From NCBI GenBank assembly GCA_900472625.1, contig UCIT01000070.1, positions 25,417 to 89,416 of the forward strand: a stretch of 64,000 bases of DNA. Direction: 5' to 3'. Positions 19,280 to 26,484 of this stretch are shown piece after piece. Position numbers and translations under genes: made by a program. This DNA is from Hyphomicrobiales bacterium (GTDB lineage Bacteria > Pseudomonadota > Alphaproteobacteria > Rhizobiales > Rhizobiaceae). The notes beneath the pieces are model-generated. The model ran no database searches and was not told the origin of the DNA. It was given only the letters and a program-made list of their open reading frames with translations. The stretch's first letter is position 1; each line of letters starts with the position of its first letter.

Positions 19280-19545
19280 CTCAAGATCACCGATTTCGAA
19301 CCAAGACGCCTGTCTTCCAGCTTGAATTCTTTTCCGGTGGTCGCCATGGGTAGGGCGTCACGCTAAGCCGCTTCGAGACGTCGAGGGTCAGTTCACAATC
19401 GACGCCGAGGGAGAATGGGACGACGCCTCGAACGCGCTTGCCCTGCACGACACCTATACCTTCGACGACGGACATTTCCATATGCTGACCTGGACCATTC
19501 TGAAGAAGGGCGGTGGAATGTAGGAGGGCCGCGAGGTGACGCTCG
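19280..19545 (+). pseudogene. DUF3833 relic with several lesions
   Basis: Pieces of one protein appear in successive frames: LKITDF, then TPVFQLEFFSGGRHG-stop-GVTLSRFE, then VEGQFTIDAEGEWDD...ALALHDTYTFDDG...LTWTILKKGGGM-stop-EGREV. This is the order of a DUF3833 lipocalin-like protein. At least two frame changes and two in-frame stops make it a true relic. The second stop (TAG, 19521-19523) stands where tyrosine is expected. Confidence 0.65.
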
Positions 19546-19751
19546 GCTACCTATGCAATCCGCTTCAGAACTGGATTGGTCCTATTCAGGTGGTCTCGCC
19601 GCACTTGGTGAACGGTGAAAGTGCTTACCTTGCCGACAGCGTTGTGCAACGATTGATTTCCCTGTCATTGGCCACCCGCACGGACGACGGCAAGATCCAT
19701 GCTTCAGAGCTTCGGAAGGACATCGTATTGCGGTTACGGCCAATTAGCTAA
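19536..19751 (+). CDS. open frame of unknown nature, 71 aa
   Basis: A GTG-started frame with GGAGG eight bases upstream, overlapping the end of the DUF3833 relic. The C-terminal half (RTDDGKIHASELRKDIVLRLRPIS) looks protein-like, but I recognise no family. It may be a fragment of something larger. Confidence 0.3.
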   Translation: MTLGYLCNPLQNWIGPIQVVSPHLVNGESAYLADSVVQRLISLSLATRTDDGKIHASELRKDIVLRLRPIS

Positions 19752-19760
19752 CCAGTCGGC

Positions 19761-19785
19761 GGAACTATGCTGAAGCCTGGAGGTT
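19761..19785 (+). promoter_or_regulatory. EcfG-type promoter motif
   Basis: GGAAC (19761-19765) and GTT (19783-19785) are 17 bases apart. A GTG at 19790 follows almost at once and opens a frame that stops at 19823. Confidence 0.45.
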
Positions 19786-20219
19786 TGGCGTGACCGATCA
19801 TCAGAGTTTTGCGTATGCCTTATGAACAAGGAATGCAGATCGTTTCGATCTTGTCTCTCGGACAACCGTCGTTTGCTTCCGCGATACCATCGAGATGTTC
19901 GGACCGTTCGCCGATCGCTGGGAAGCGATACCTGCCGGTGAACAGCATTGCCGAGATCTCGGGTGGATCGACGCCGCGCCGCTCTTACCGGAAAGCGAAG
20001 ACGTTTGACCGCATAAAGGGTCAGACGTACGGCGATACCTTTGAGGGGTCTCGCTATGTTGCATTCACTCGTCCTTCCGATGCAGATCTTGACCGCGTTA
20101 CCATACACCCCGCGGGCTCACAGCAGCCATCGATCTTCTGCGGGCAAAAGGCGCCGTCGATCTACTTGATGAGCTTTCGGCGAACTTGATCCTGAATATC
20201 CCTAGGCCAGACGTCCAGA
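19786..20219 (+). other. 434-base degraded stretch behind an EcfG-type promoter
   Basis: No intact gene. Protein-like fragments occur in different plus-strand frames, for example FRDTIEMFGPFADRWEAIP around 19880 and AIDLLRAKGAVDLLDELSAN around 20125-20190. They may belong to one decayed small stress gene, but I cannot name it. Confidence 0.3.
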
Positions 20220-20396
20220 TCACTTTTTGGCCGCGGATCCGGCCGTCTGCGCCGCTAGCCTGGCACGACGCAAGCGTTCGGTCCTCTCTCTCTTCTCCCT
20301 GAGGTCGGCATCGATCATCTCTGCGGCAACTTTGTCTGTCTCCTGACGGCGTTGTTCACGCATGGCTTTCGTGGATTTTTCTCTTTCCGATGACAT
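20220..20396 (-). CDS. small charged protein, 58 aa
   Basis: A short, highly charged helical protein (MSSEREKSTKAMREQRRQE, DADLREKRERTERLRRARL) of a kind I have seen in rhizobial genomes without assigned function. The ATG at 20396 has AGGA seven bases upstream; the frame opens earlier but the upstream residues look non-coding. Confidence 0.6.
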   Translation of the reverse strand: MSSEREKSTKAMREQRRQETDKVAAEMIDADLREKRERTERLRRARLAAQTAGSAAKK

Positions 20397-20645
20397 TGTC
20401 CATCCTGGGGTTAAAAGGCCTCGGCTTTTACCGGGGCAGCTTTCACACAAGGCCCGTGACCCGCAGGAGTGCGGACGCGGCGAAGGATAACCTAGTTTGC
20501 ATTGCACGAGTTTCAAGGAAATGAAGCGGGGGAGCCCGGTGTGGCATCCCAAGCTCCCCGCCCATAAGACCCGGGAAGGGGCGCCGGATCGCCTTAAGAC
20601 CTTTGAACCCCTGCGCGAGGTTCCATGAAGTCATTGTTTTGACTC

Positions 20646-20670
20646 GGAACGAGCCACTTCGACGACAGTT
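20646..20670 (+). promoter_or_regulatory. EcfG-type promoter motif upstream of the DUF982 relic
   Basis: GGAAC (20646-20650) and GTT (20668-20670) are 17 bases apart, 33 bases before the ATG of the DUF982 relic. Confidence 0.5.
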
Positions 20671-20703
20671 GGGTCGCGTCAATAGTCATCGAGGTAAAGC
20701 GTC

Positions 20704-20950
20704 ATGGATGGTATGCACCGCACCAAACTGCACCGCTCGACGTCGAGATCGATGGCGTCGGCAAATACGGCCCAGCCTCAAGCGCCGAAGAACTGATGGC
20801 GCCTCTGACGAGCCTTGAGTAGCCAGACAAGAAGCCAAAGGAATTTCACCGAGCGTTGCTGTCGTCATTCGGTGCACTGGATCAAGTTATCGAGCCCGCG
20901 GCCGCCCGTGAGGCCTTAGGACTCGGGGGCAAGATGGGACGATCAGCTAG
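20704..20950 (+). pseudogene. DUF982 relic
   Basis: GAGGT eight bases upstream marks the ATG at 20704. One base later the frame is lost; in the next frame the DNA reads WYAPHQTAPLDVEIDGVG, SSAEELMAPL, then TAG where DUF982 proteins have the W of WP, then PDKKPKEFHRALLSSFG and EPAAAREAL. This is the DUF982 layout. One deletion and one nonsense codon are needed to explain it. Confidence 0.6.
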
Positions 20951-21162
20951 TGGCGAACGTGCTGTTTCTCCAGCTGCACTGACAGGTCGTACGGGAACGA
21001 CACAGGCTTATCCGTGGTCTGCATTAGTTCGATCGCGACGGCCATTGCACGTCTTCCGGCTGGGCTGTCGATCGCAACGTGGTTGAGGGCGCACCAGCGG
21101 TGGACGCTTCGAATGAGCAGATCTACTTCTTCATCTGAAAGCGTCATCAAAAACTGCAGCAT
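20947..21162 (-). CDS. small hypothetical protein, 71 aa
   Basis: Family not recognised. Helical protein (MLQFLMTLSDEEVDLLIRSV, GRRAMAVAIELM) with an excellent AGGAGGT site seven bases before the ATG at 21162. Converges on the DUF982 relic. Confidence 0.65.
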   Translation of the reverse strand: MLQFLMTLSDEEVDLLIRSVHRWCALNHVAIDSPAGRRAMAVAIELMQTTDKPVSFPYDLSVQLEKQHVRH

Positions 21163-21662
21163 TGCCGTACCTCCTACACCCGACAAGGTGCCAGCCGAAC
21201 AACCTTTTCGGACCTGTGATGTGCATGACTTTGAGAGAGTCCAGCTGGCCCTACATTAGAATACGCTCAGGTTGAAAAATCAAGGTTGATTCGGTGGAGG
21301 CCTACTCCGAACAAATGCATAGTCCCGTGATTGCCATGAGATACAGCCGAAGAAGGAGAACAAAAATGCCTCCGCTGTCTCTGAATAAACGTGCTGACAA
21401 ACACCTTCTCGCTTCTAACAAGCTCACAACCCGTTCAAAGCCAAACGCGCTACGAGGTGCTCAGGTGGTGCCCCCATATCGGGTTGATCTGACGTTGCCG
21501 CCGAGCGCGCTAGAACAGATTAACATGTCGAGAGCTGGTAGGGACCACTGAACAACGCGGCTACCGCGAGCGCCTGGCAGCGAAGAGCCGGATTGCTTTG
21601 GGGAGAAACAGTCAGGTCGATGAATTGCCGGTGGCAGCTCCGCCATCGATAGTCAAGTTCCC
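21163..21662. other. 500 bases without a supported gene
   Basis: Frames on both strands (for example 21294-21551 plus, 21461-21646 minus) have unlikely composition and no ribosome site. The left half lies upstream of the 71-residue gene; the right half lies directly downstream of an EcfG-type promoter (21663-21687, minus). Confidence 0.35.
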
Positions 21663-21687
21663 AACCGCTTCCGCGAAAGGATGTTCC
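21663..21687 (-). promoter_or_regulatory. orphan EcfG-type promoter motif
   Basis: On the minus strand GGAAC (21683-21687) and GTT (21663-21665) are 17 bases apart. No convincing coding sequence follows leftwards for 500 bases. Confidence 0.45.
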
Positions 21688-21705
21688 CACGCTCAATCCA
21701 TCCGC

Positions 21706-21912
21706 TCAGCGGATACCGTGACCAGCAAGATTGAGGACTCGGCGAGCCTCGTCTCGCACCATGCCTGTCAAGTCACGCAGTCCTTCCAGCGTCGGACGAT
21801 GTGAATACCCCGTTTTCAGATATCGGGTTTCCATAATCGCGGTCTGGTCGGCGGAGAACACAAGGCCATGCTCTGTATCGGCTGGGAGAGCGAAGCCCGA
21901 GCTTTTGGTCAT
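21706..21912 (-). CDS. small hypothetical protein, 68 aa
   Basis: Third of three closely packed minus-strand frames; starts 12 bases after the preceding stop. Family unknown (AIMETRYLKTGY, LEGLRDLTGMVRDEARRVL looks helical). No clear ribosome site, so expression probably depends on coupling. Confidence 0.45.
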   Translation of the reverse strand: MTKSSGFALPADTEHGLVFSADQTAIMETRYLKTGYSHRPTLEGLRDLTGMVRDEARRVLNLAGHGIR

Positions 21913-21924
21913 ATCAATGAGCTT

Positions 21925-22134
21925 CTAAATATTGTGGCCCATCGTTTTCACCTGCAGGACTGACGCCCCCGATGAACGTAGAACGTCGATCGCGTGGAAA
22001 AACAAGAAGCGCACCGGATCGTCGAACCTTAGGACGCTCGGTAGTTGCATAACCAAGCTGCTGCCGCAGCCACGATGGCTTTCCGCAAGCTGGTAAAGAC
22101 CCATCGCCGTGGTTCGGTCGCCGTCGCCAGTCAT
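21925..22134 (-). CDS. small hypothetical protein, 69 aa
   Basis: Its ATG overlaps the stop of the preceding 51-residue frame as ATGA (22131-22134), the classic translational coupling arrangement. Family unknown. Confidence 0.45.
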   Translation of the reverse strand: MTGDGDRTTAMGLYQLAESHRGCGSSLVMQLPSVLRFDDPVRFLFFHAIDVLRSSGASVLQVKTMGHNI

Positions 22135-22286
22135 TCGGTTTCCCGCGTTGCTGCCGCCAACATTCTGAGCGTTGCCGCGTCCCGAACGCCTTGCCTGAAA
22201 AGTTCGATGATGATCGGCGCCAGTCTTGCAACCGTTTCGCTGTCAACAGCAATGCCGAATTCGCGAGAAATGTCCTCGAGGACCAT
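22131..22286 (-). CDS. small hypothetical protein, 51 aa
   Basis: A short frame (MVLEDISREFGIAVDSE, ARLAPIIIELFRQGVRDAA, LAAATRETE) with clear amphipathic helices. It is supported mainly by its composition and by the ATGA overlap with the next frame. No good ribosome site is visible before the ATG at 22286. Family unknown. Confidence 0.5.
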   Translation of the reverse strand: MVLEDISREFGIAVDSETVARLAPIIIELFRQGVRDAATLRMLAAATRETE

Positions 22287-22352
22287 GTTGCACAAAGCCA
22301 GATCTTAAGAGGTGAGTGGTTCGTCGCGCAATCGTCGTTCAGTCACTGAGGG

Positions 22353-22613
22353 TCAACCAGCTTTTCTAGCGAAGCGAGTTAGGTCGTACGTAACCTCTTC
22401 CTCGATACCAGATACCAGCTGCTCATATTCCACAACGCATTCACTGTCGCTATGCCCCTTCTGGAGCTTTCTCAAGTTCAGGACTGCGATGCTGTAGCAT
22501 TCACACATCTCGCCAATCGATTGGCGGTGCCCCGATAGCGCCCGAAGTTCGGGTAGTCGGAGAGCCAGCAGAGCCCAGCCATGGGCGACGTGGTCAATTT
22601 CAGATTTCATCAT
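22353..22613 (-). CDS. hypothetical protein, 86 aa
   Basis: Helical protein with family unknown to me (EIDHVAHGWALLALRLPELRAL, ECVVEYEQLVSGIEEEV). Tandem ATGs at 22613 and 22610; no strong ribosome site. It lies downstream of the terminator at 22687-22714, so it probably has its own promoter or lives on readthrough. Confidence 0.55.
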   Translation of the reverse strand: MMKSEIDHVAHGWALLALRLPELRALSGHRQSIGEMCECYSIAVLNLRKLQKGHSDSECVVEYEQLVSGIEEEVTYDLTRFARKAG

Positions 22614-22686
22614 CGCGACTCGTATTTGCGCAGACAATTATACAGCGATGTTCCTGCCGTCCAAGGTGGCCATAAGTCTGATCGCC

Positions 22687-22714
22687 AAAAAAAGCCCCGC
22701 GAGGTCCACGGGGC
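22687..22714 (-). terminator. Rho-independent terminator of small RNA B
   Basis: Perfect 6-bp GC stem (22694-22699 with 22709-22714), 9-base loop, then seven T on the minus strand. Confidence 0.8.
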
Positions 22715-22769
22715 AGTTGGGCGGGAGCAATCCGCCAGGAGTCAGGCCCTGGGCTGCAGAGGCCTGAGG
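22687..22769 (-). ncRNA. candidate general-stress small RNA B
   Basis: An EcfG-type promoter (22776-22800) is followed by about 82 bases ending in a textbook terminator. In transcript order: stem CAGGCC/GGCCTG (22761-22766 with 22743-22748), unpaired ACTCC, stem GGCGG/CCGCC (22732-22736 with 22720-22724), then GCCCCG/CGGGGC (22709-22714 with 22694-22699) and seven U (22687-22693). No ORF with a ribosome site lies inside. The 5' part carries CACCUC and ACUCC, C-rich segments of the kind that bind ribosome sites in known alphaproteobacterial sRNAs. The 5' end is inferred from the promoter. Confidence 0.6.
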
Positions 22770-22775
22770 TGAATG

Positions 22776-22800
22776 AACCTAACCATGATGCAAATGTTCC
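22776..22800 (-). promoter_or_regulatory. EcfG-type promoter motif of small RNA B
   Basis: Minus strand GGAAC (22796-22800), 17 bases, GTT (22776-22778). The bases before GTT (TTAG) are identical to those of the promoter at 23017-23041. Confidence 0.6.
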
Positions 22801-22816
22801 CCCTGATCGGACGGAC

Positions 22817-23010
22817 AAAAAAGGCCGGCACCTCCCGGTTCCGACCTCTCTCCAGACGTCTCACTGATCGATGCCAGTACATTCGTGGTCAGAGATCGGA
22901 GACGAATTCCATATGGCTTGACGCTGAAGTCGGGGCGGCGAAGAGCCGCGTAGCATGGGGCAGGGGTAGCTCTTCGCCTAATCGCCCGTCGTAGCATTCA
23001 TAGCGACCAG
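22817..23010 (-). ncRNA. candidate general-stress small RNA A
   Basis: An EcfG-type promoter (23017-23041) is followed by about 190 bases with a perfect 10-bp stem, GGCGAAGAGC/GCTCTTCGCC (22969-22978 with 22937-22946), whose loop is rich in C (TACCCCTGCCCC). It ends in stem GGTCGG/CCGGCC (22835-22840 with 22823-22828, one G-U pair) and six U (22817-22822). One long frame crosses it (ATG at 22997), but that frame runs through the terminator, lacks a ribosome site and has implausible composition. Small RNA B starts right behind. Confidence 0.5.
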
Positions 23011-23016
23011 AGCCGT

Positions 23017-23041
23017 AACCTAATCTCAAGCCCTTTGTTCC
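23017..23041 (-). promoter_or_regulatory. EcfG-type promoter motif of small RNA A
   Basis: Minus strand GGAAC (23037-23041), 17 bases, GTT (23017-23019). It overlaps the last codons of the frameshifted gene at 23026-23269. Confidence 0.6.
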
Positions 23042-23269
23042 ATCTGTCTAGCTGGCGACGAGCAGGACCAACCGATTGCCGCCGGTAGATCAATCACACC
23101 CGCCTCCTTAAGGGCGTCCAGCGCGTTGACGATGCTGTCTTGGCTGATTGCCTTGCGCGACCAGCGGCGGCCCAAGCTCGCAAAGGCTGAGAGGCACGCC
23201 GGGTTCAAGCCCCAGCTCTTTCAGGAGAGCGATTAGCGCGGATTTCGTGTCTTTAGGCTCTTCGATCAT
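23026..23269 (-). pseudogene. small hypothetical gene with one-base insertion
   Basis: From the ATG at 23269 the frame reads MIEEPKDTKSALIALLKELG...GPPLVAQG and then becomes nonsense. After dropping one A near 23145 it continues ISQDSIVNALDALKEAGVIDLP and stops at 23026. The joined protein is about 80 residues, with a helix-turn-helix-like feel in SQDSIVNALDAL; family not recognised. Confidence 0.5.
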
Positions 23270-23771
23270 GGGGTGGGATTTTGGCCTTCTCGCCATTCTT
23301 GGCAACCGCAGGGGGCGGGCGGCAGAGGTAAGCGGCTGTCGCGGACTTCAGTATGATTTGCCATGTTCCGCGTGTCGCCACTCCTTGATCGCTAGATGGG
23401 TTCATGTTCGCAGCGAGATGCCGATCAGCAGCAGCGGGAAGTTTGGAGCGACTGGTGATCGCTTTATTTGCCCGGCCTTACCCATCCTTACGGTGCGGCC
23501 AGCGCTTGCTCGAGATTGACCGGCTCCCCGGCATTGATTTAATCCGAGCTGAGGATCCGCTTAGGGATGAAATTACGCCTTACGCCGACAAGCTGCAAAG
23601 GGCGGGGTTAGAGTCGATTTCAGACACATCCTCGACAATTTGGCTGTTAGCCAGGCCTTAGCCGAGTTTGGATCAAACCGCGACAAGAGCGGGTTACTGA
23701 AATAAGCACTCGCTGCAAGTTGTACGACTTTCGGCATTTCCCACGTCCTCACTTCCTAGCTTCAGGAAAGT
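23270..23771. other. 502 bases without a supported gene
   Basis: A plus-strand frame at 23404-23661 includes LLEIDRLPGIDLIRAEDPLRDEI, which looks protein-like but has no ribosome site and an odd N-terminus. I take it as a possible fragment. Confidence 0.3.
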
Positions 23772-23796
23772 GGAACTTTTCCTTAGCGTGAAGGTT
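23772..23796 (+). promoter_or_regulatory. EcfG-type promoter motif for the second cysteine hydrolase
   Basis: GGAAC (23772-23776), 17 bases, GTT (23794-23796); the ATG follows 22 bases later. Confidence 0.6.
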
Positions 23797-23818
23797 TTTC
23801 GCCTCGACGGAGGTAAAC

Positions 23819-24406
23819 ATGAAGGTGATCGGCAATTGGCGGCATATTTGCGTCGACGCCCAGCGGATGTTTGCTGAAGACACACCCTGGCATGTGCCCT
23901 GGATGGCACGGGTCTTTCCTCAACTGCTTGAAGTTTCGGGGCGCCATGCCGATCGGACCATCTTCACGCGCTTCATCCCGCCAACCGGGCCGGTGGATGT
24001 CGTCGGAACTTGGAAGGACTATTACCAGAAATGGTGGATGATGACCGGCGAGCATCTGCCTCAAGAGCTGCTTGGTCTTTCATCTCCTTTGCAGGCTCTT
24101 GTTCCCCCCGCCCGCATTTTCGATAAGATGACATATTCGCCATGGGTCGATGGCAGGCTGAACGCGCACCTCCAGCAGGAGGGAGTAGAGGCCATCGTCG
24201 TTACAGGCGGTGAAACCGATGTCTGCGTGCTTTCGACCGTCCTCGGAGGAATCGATCTCGGCTTTAGGTTAATTGTTTTGAGCGATGCCGTCTGCAGCGG
24301 GGCCGACGAGACCCACGATGCTGCGGTCGACCTGCTTGGCGACCGGTTTTCGGTTCAACTCGACTTGATGGAGACTGAGGAATTCCTGTCGGCGGTGGCC
24401 ATCTGA
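23819..24406 (+). CDS. isochorismatase-family cysteine hydrolase (second copy)
   Basis: A 195-residue paralog of 15187-15765. The triad is Asp in ICVDAQRMF, Lys in IFDKMTYSPW, Cys in GGETDVCVLS. GGAGGT eight bases before the ATG and the EcfG-type promoter show it is well equipped for expression. It is intact while its neighbours on both sides are damaged. Substrate unknown. Confidence 0.9.
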   Translation: MKVIGNWRHICVDAQRMFAEDTPWHVPWMARVFPQLLEVSGRHADRTIFTRFIPPTGPVDVVGTWKDYYQKWWMMTGEHLPQELLGLSSPLQALVPPARIFDKMTYSPWVDGRLNAHLQQEGVEAIVVTGGETDVCVLSTVLGGIDLGFRLIVLSDAVCSGADETHDAAVDLLGDRFSVQLDLMETEEFLSAVAI

Positions 24407-24499
24407 GGAACTGACAATCCTCCCGAGGATTTACCCACCCGCAGGAGCGCTCCACTACCATCGCCCGATTCCGATATGTCTCATCCAAAGGATATTCTT

Positions 24500-25116
24500 A
24501 TGCCAATCAAAGCACTTGCCTTCAATAGCACTCTTAAAGCCTCCACCTCGTCCGAGGCGTCTTCGACGGGTAAGCTGTTGGACCTGATTTCTAGCGAGTT
24601 CGAGACGTATGGTGTTCAAACAGAGATGTTCACCTGGCCGATCACGATATCAAACCTGGCGTGACATCGGATGAGGGCGAGGGTGATGCCTGGCCCAAAA
24701 TTCGGCAGAAACTGCTCGCCGCCGATATCCTTCTGATCGGTACGCCAATTTGGCTTGGTCAGCCATCCAGTATCTGCAAACGAGCGCTGGAGCGGATGGA
24801 TGCTTTCCTGGAGGAGACAGACGATAAAGGCCGTATGGTGTCCTACGGCAAGGTTGCAGCCGTTGCGGTGGTGGGCAACGAGGACGGTGCTCACCATGTT
24901 TCCGCGGAAGTGTATCAGGCTTTGAACGATGTAGGTTTTACCATTCCCGCCAACGCGGTTGCCTACTGGGTCGGCGAAGCGATGGGCTCGACCAATTTCG
25001 TCGATCTCAAAGAGACGCCGGCGGAAGTATCGACGATGATCTCTACGCTGGCGCGCAACACAGCTCACCTGGCCGAGCTGCTTAAGGCCTCTCAATATCC
25101 CGGCGAGGAAGAGTGA
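24500..25116 (+). pseudogene. flavodoxin-family NAD(P)H-dependent reductase, frameshifted
   Basis: The ATG at 24500 (AAGGA upstream) opens MPIKALAFNSTLKAS...LLDLISSEFETYGVQTEMF, then loses the frame near 24630. One base added there (TTCCAC for TTCAC) restores HLADHDIKPGV-TSDEGEGDAW and the rest of a flavodoxin-like FMN reductase (LLIGTPIWLGQPSS, VVGNEDGAHH, AMGSTNFVDLKETP). Only one lesion is visible in about 205 codons, so this may be an assembly error or a recent mutation. Confidence 0.75.
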
Positions 25117-25126
25117 GGCAGGTCCC

Positions 25127-26065
25127 GTGTCTACGGCCCCAATGAGCGTATGCGTACCGTGGAAATCTGCTTGTATAATCGTTGTCTGCGCTGGCGCGGC
25201 AGCTTTGGCTGGTTGGTATGTGACTGCCGCCCGGCCCCCGTTTTCAGATGGCGATATAGAGTTCGGCGGTGCCGGTGACGCGGTGCACGGGCAACTGATC
25301 TTCGCGGCCGGCGATTGCGCGTCCTGCCATGCCACCCCTGGCCAATCCGATCGACTGCGGCTTGGGGGCGGCATGGCTCTCGGATCACCGTTCGGCACCT
25401 TTCGGCCGCCTAACATTTCTCCGGATCCGGTGGACGGTATCGGCAGATGGACGGTGGTCGATCTGGCGAACGCGCTCGTCGGCGGTGTGTCGCCTGAGCA
25501 TGAGCATTATTATCCCGCTTTCCCCTACACGAGCTTCACTGGAATGACGGTCACCGACATCCGGGATCTCTACGCGTATCTCATGACGCTTCCCAAAGTC
25601 TCGGGACGGGCACCGCCGCATCATCCTTCTATCCTGTTTCGCATTCGCCGGTTCGTCGGATTTTGGAAGCTGCTGTTTTTTCGAGAGGGTCAATCGGAAG
25701 CCCGGCTGAGTGGTGAGCCGATCCATGATCGCGGCGCTTATCTTGTCGAGAGCCTCTCCCATTGCGCCGAATGCCACTCCAGTCGGAACGTCTTCGGCGC
25801 CATCAAACCCGACGCCCGGTTTGCGGGGGGCGTCGATCCGCAAGGGACGGGGTTCGTGCCCAACATCACGCAGCAGAAGCTGGGCAAGTGGAGCGAGCGA
25901 GACATTGCAACGATGCTAAAAACAGGCGACACGCCTGACCATGGCCGTGTCGGATCGTCGATGGCCGACGTCGTGACCAACACGGCCATGCTGTCCGACA
26001 GCGATCGTGATGCGATTGCGCGCTACATCAAGGCCCTCCCGGCCCTGCCGACGTCCCATCCCTAA
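25127..26065 (+). CDS. di-haem c-type cytochrome, membrane anchored
   Basis: The 312-residue protein has an N-terminal membrane segment (CIIVVCAGAAALAGWYV) and two haem-c sites, CASCH (about residue 62) and CAECH (about 210), each in a cytochrome-c fold resembling the cytochrome subunit of alcohol/gluconate dehydrogenases (PNISPDP, GRWSERDIATMLKTG types). It would carry electrons in the periplasm. Start uncertain: GTG at 25127 or ATG at 25142. It converges on the oxidase operon, whose last gene ends two bases away, so it is a likely electron donor to that oxidase. Confidence 0.85.
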   Translation: MSTAPMSVCVPWKSACIIVVCAGAAALAGWYVTAARPPFSDGDIEFGGAGDAVHGQLIFAAGDCASCHATPGQSDRLRLGGGMALGSPFGTFRPPNISPDPVDGIGRWTVVDLANALVGGVSPEHEHYYPAFPYTSFTGMTVTDIRDLYAYLMTLPKVSGRAPPHHPSILFRIRRFVGFWKLLFFREGQSEARLSGEPIHDRGAYLVESLSHCAECHSSRNVFGAIKPDARFAGGVDPQGTGFVPNITQQKLGKWSERDIATMLKTGDTPDHGRVGSSMADVVTNTAMLSDSDRDAIARYIKALPALPTSHP

Positions 26066-26067
26066 CC

Positions 26068-26484
26068 TCAATGTGCGTAGAGGTAGGCGGCGAGGTTCTT
26101 GGCTTCCTGCTCTGAGATGCCGCTGTTCGGCATCGCGGTCTGTGGCGAAAAGCTCTGCGGCGAAACGATCCATGCAACAAGGTTGTCGGAGCGGTTTTCC
26201 AGCACGCCGGCGATATAGACGCGTTTGGATAACCCGGTGAGTGGCGCGCCGGTTTGGCCGTCCGCACCGGGTATGCCCGGAATGGTATGGCAACCCGAAC
26301 AGCCATAGCGACGAAAGAGTGCGGGAGCGCGCGCAGGATCGCCACCGGTCAGCGTCACAGCTGCGGCCGTCCTAGTCTGACCGTCGCGCATTGTATTGGT
26401 AACGACAAAGGCGCTCAGCCCAGCAGCAACAGCGGCGGCAACCCAGACTATGGGGCGAGGGGCCAAGCCGGCGACATCAGGCAT
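26068..26484 (-). CDS. c-type cytochrome, 138 aa
   Basis: One N-terminal membrane anchor (VWVAAAVAAGLSAFVV) and one haem-c site CSGCH, with the methionine ligand probably in QTAMPNSGIS. Last gene of the oxidase operon; its start overlaps the ctaG-like gene by eight bases. Confidence 0.88.
   Translation of the reverse strand: MPDVAGLAPRPIVWVAAAVAAGLSAFVVTNTMRDGQTRTAAAVTLTGGDPARAPALFRRYGCSGCHTIPGIPGADGQTGAPLTGLSKRVYIAGVLENRSDNLVAWIVSPQSFSPQTAMPNSGISEQEAKNLAAYLYAH

Noticed and set aside
20404..20436. AAAAGGC...GCTTTTA hairpin as a terminator
   Set aside because: Short, with an interrupted stem, and not placed after a gene on the strand that would supply the uridine run.
22779..22997. 72-codon minus-strand ORF across small RNA A
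   Set aside because: It runs through a clear terminator into the next promoter, has no ribosome site and an Arg/Pro-heavy composition unlike the neighbours.
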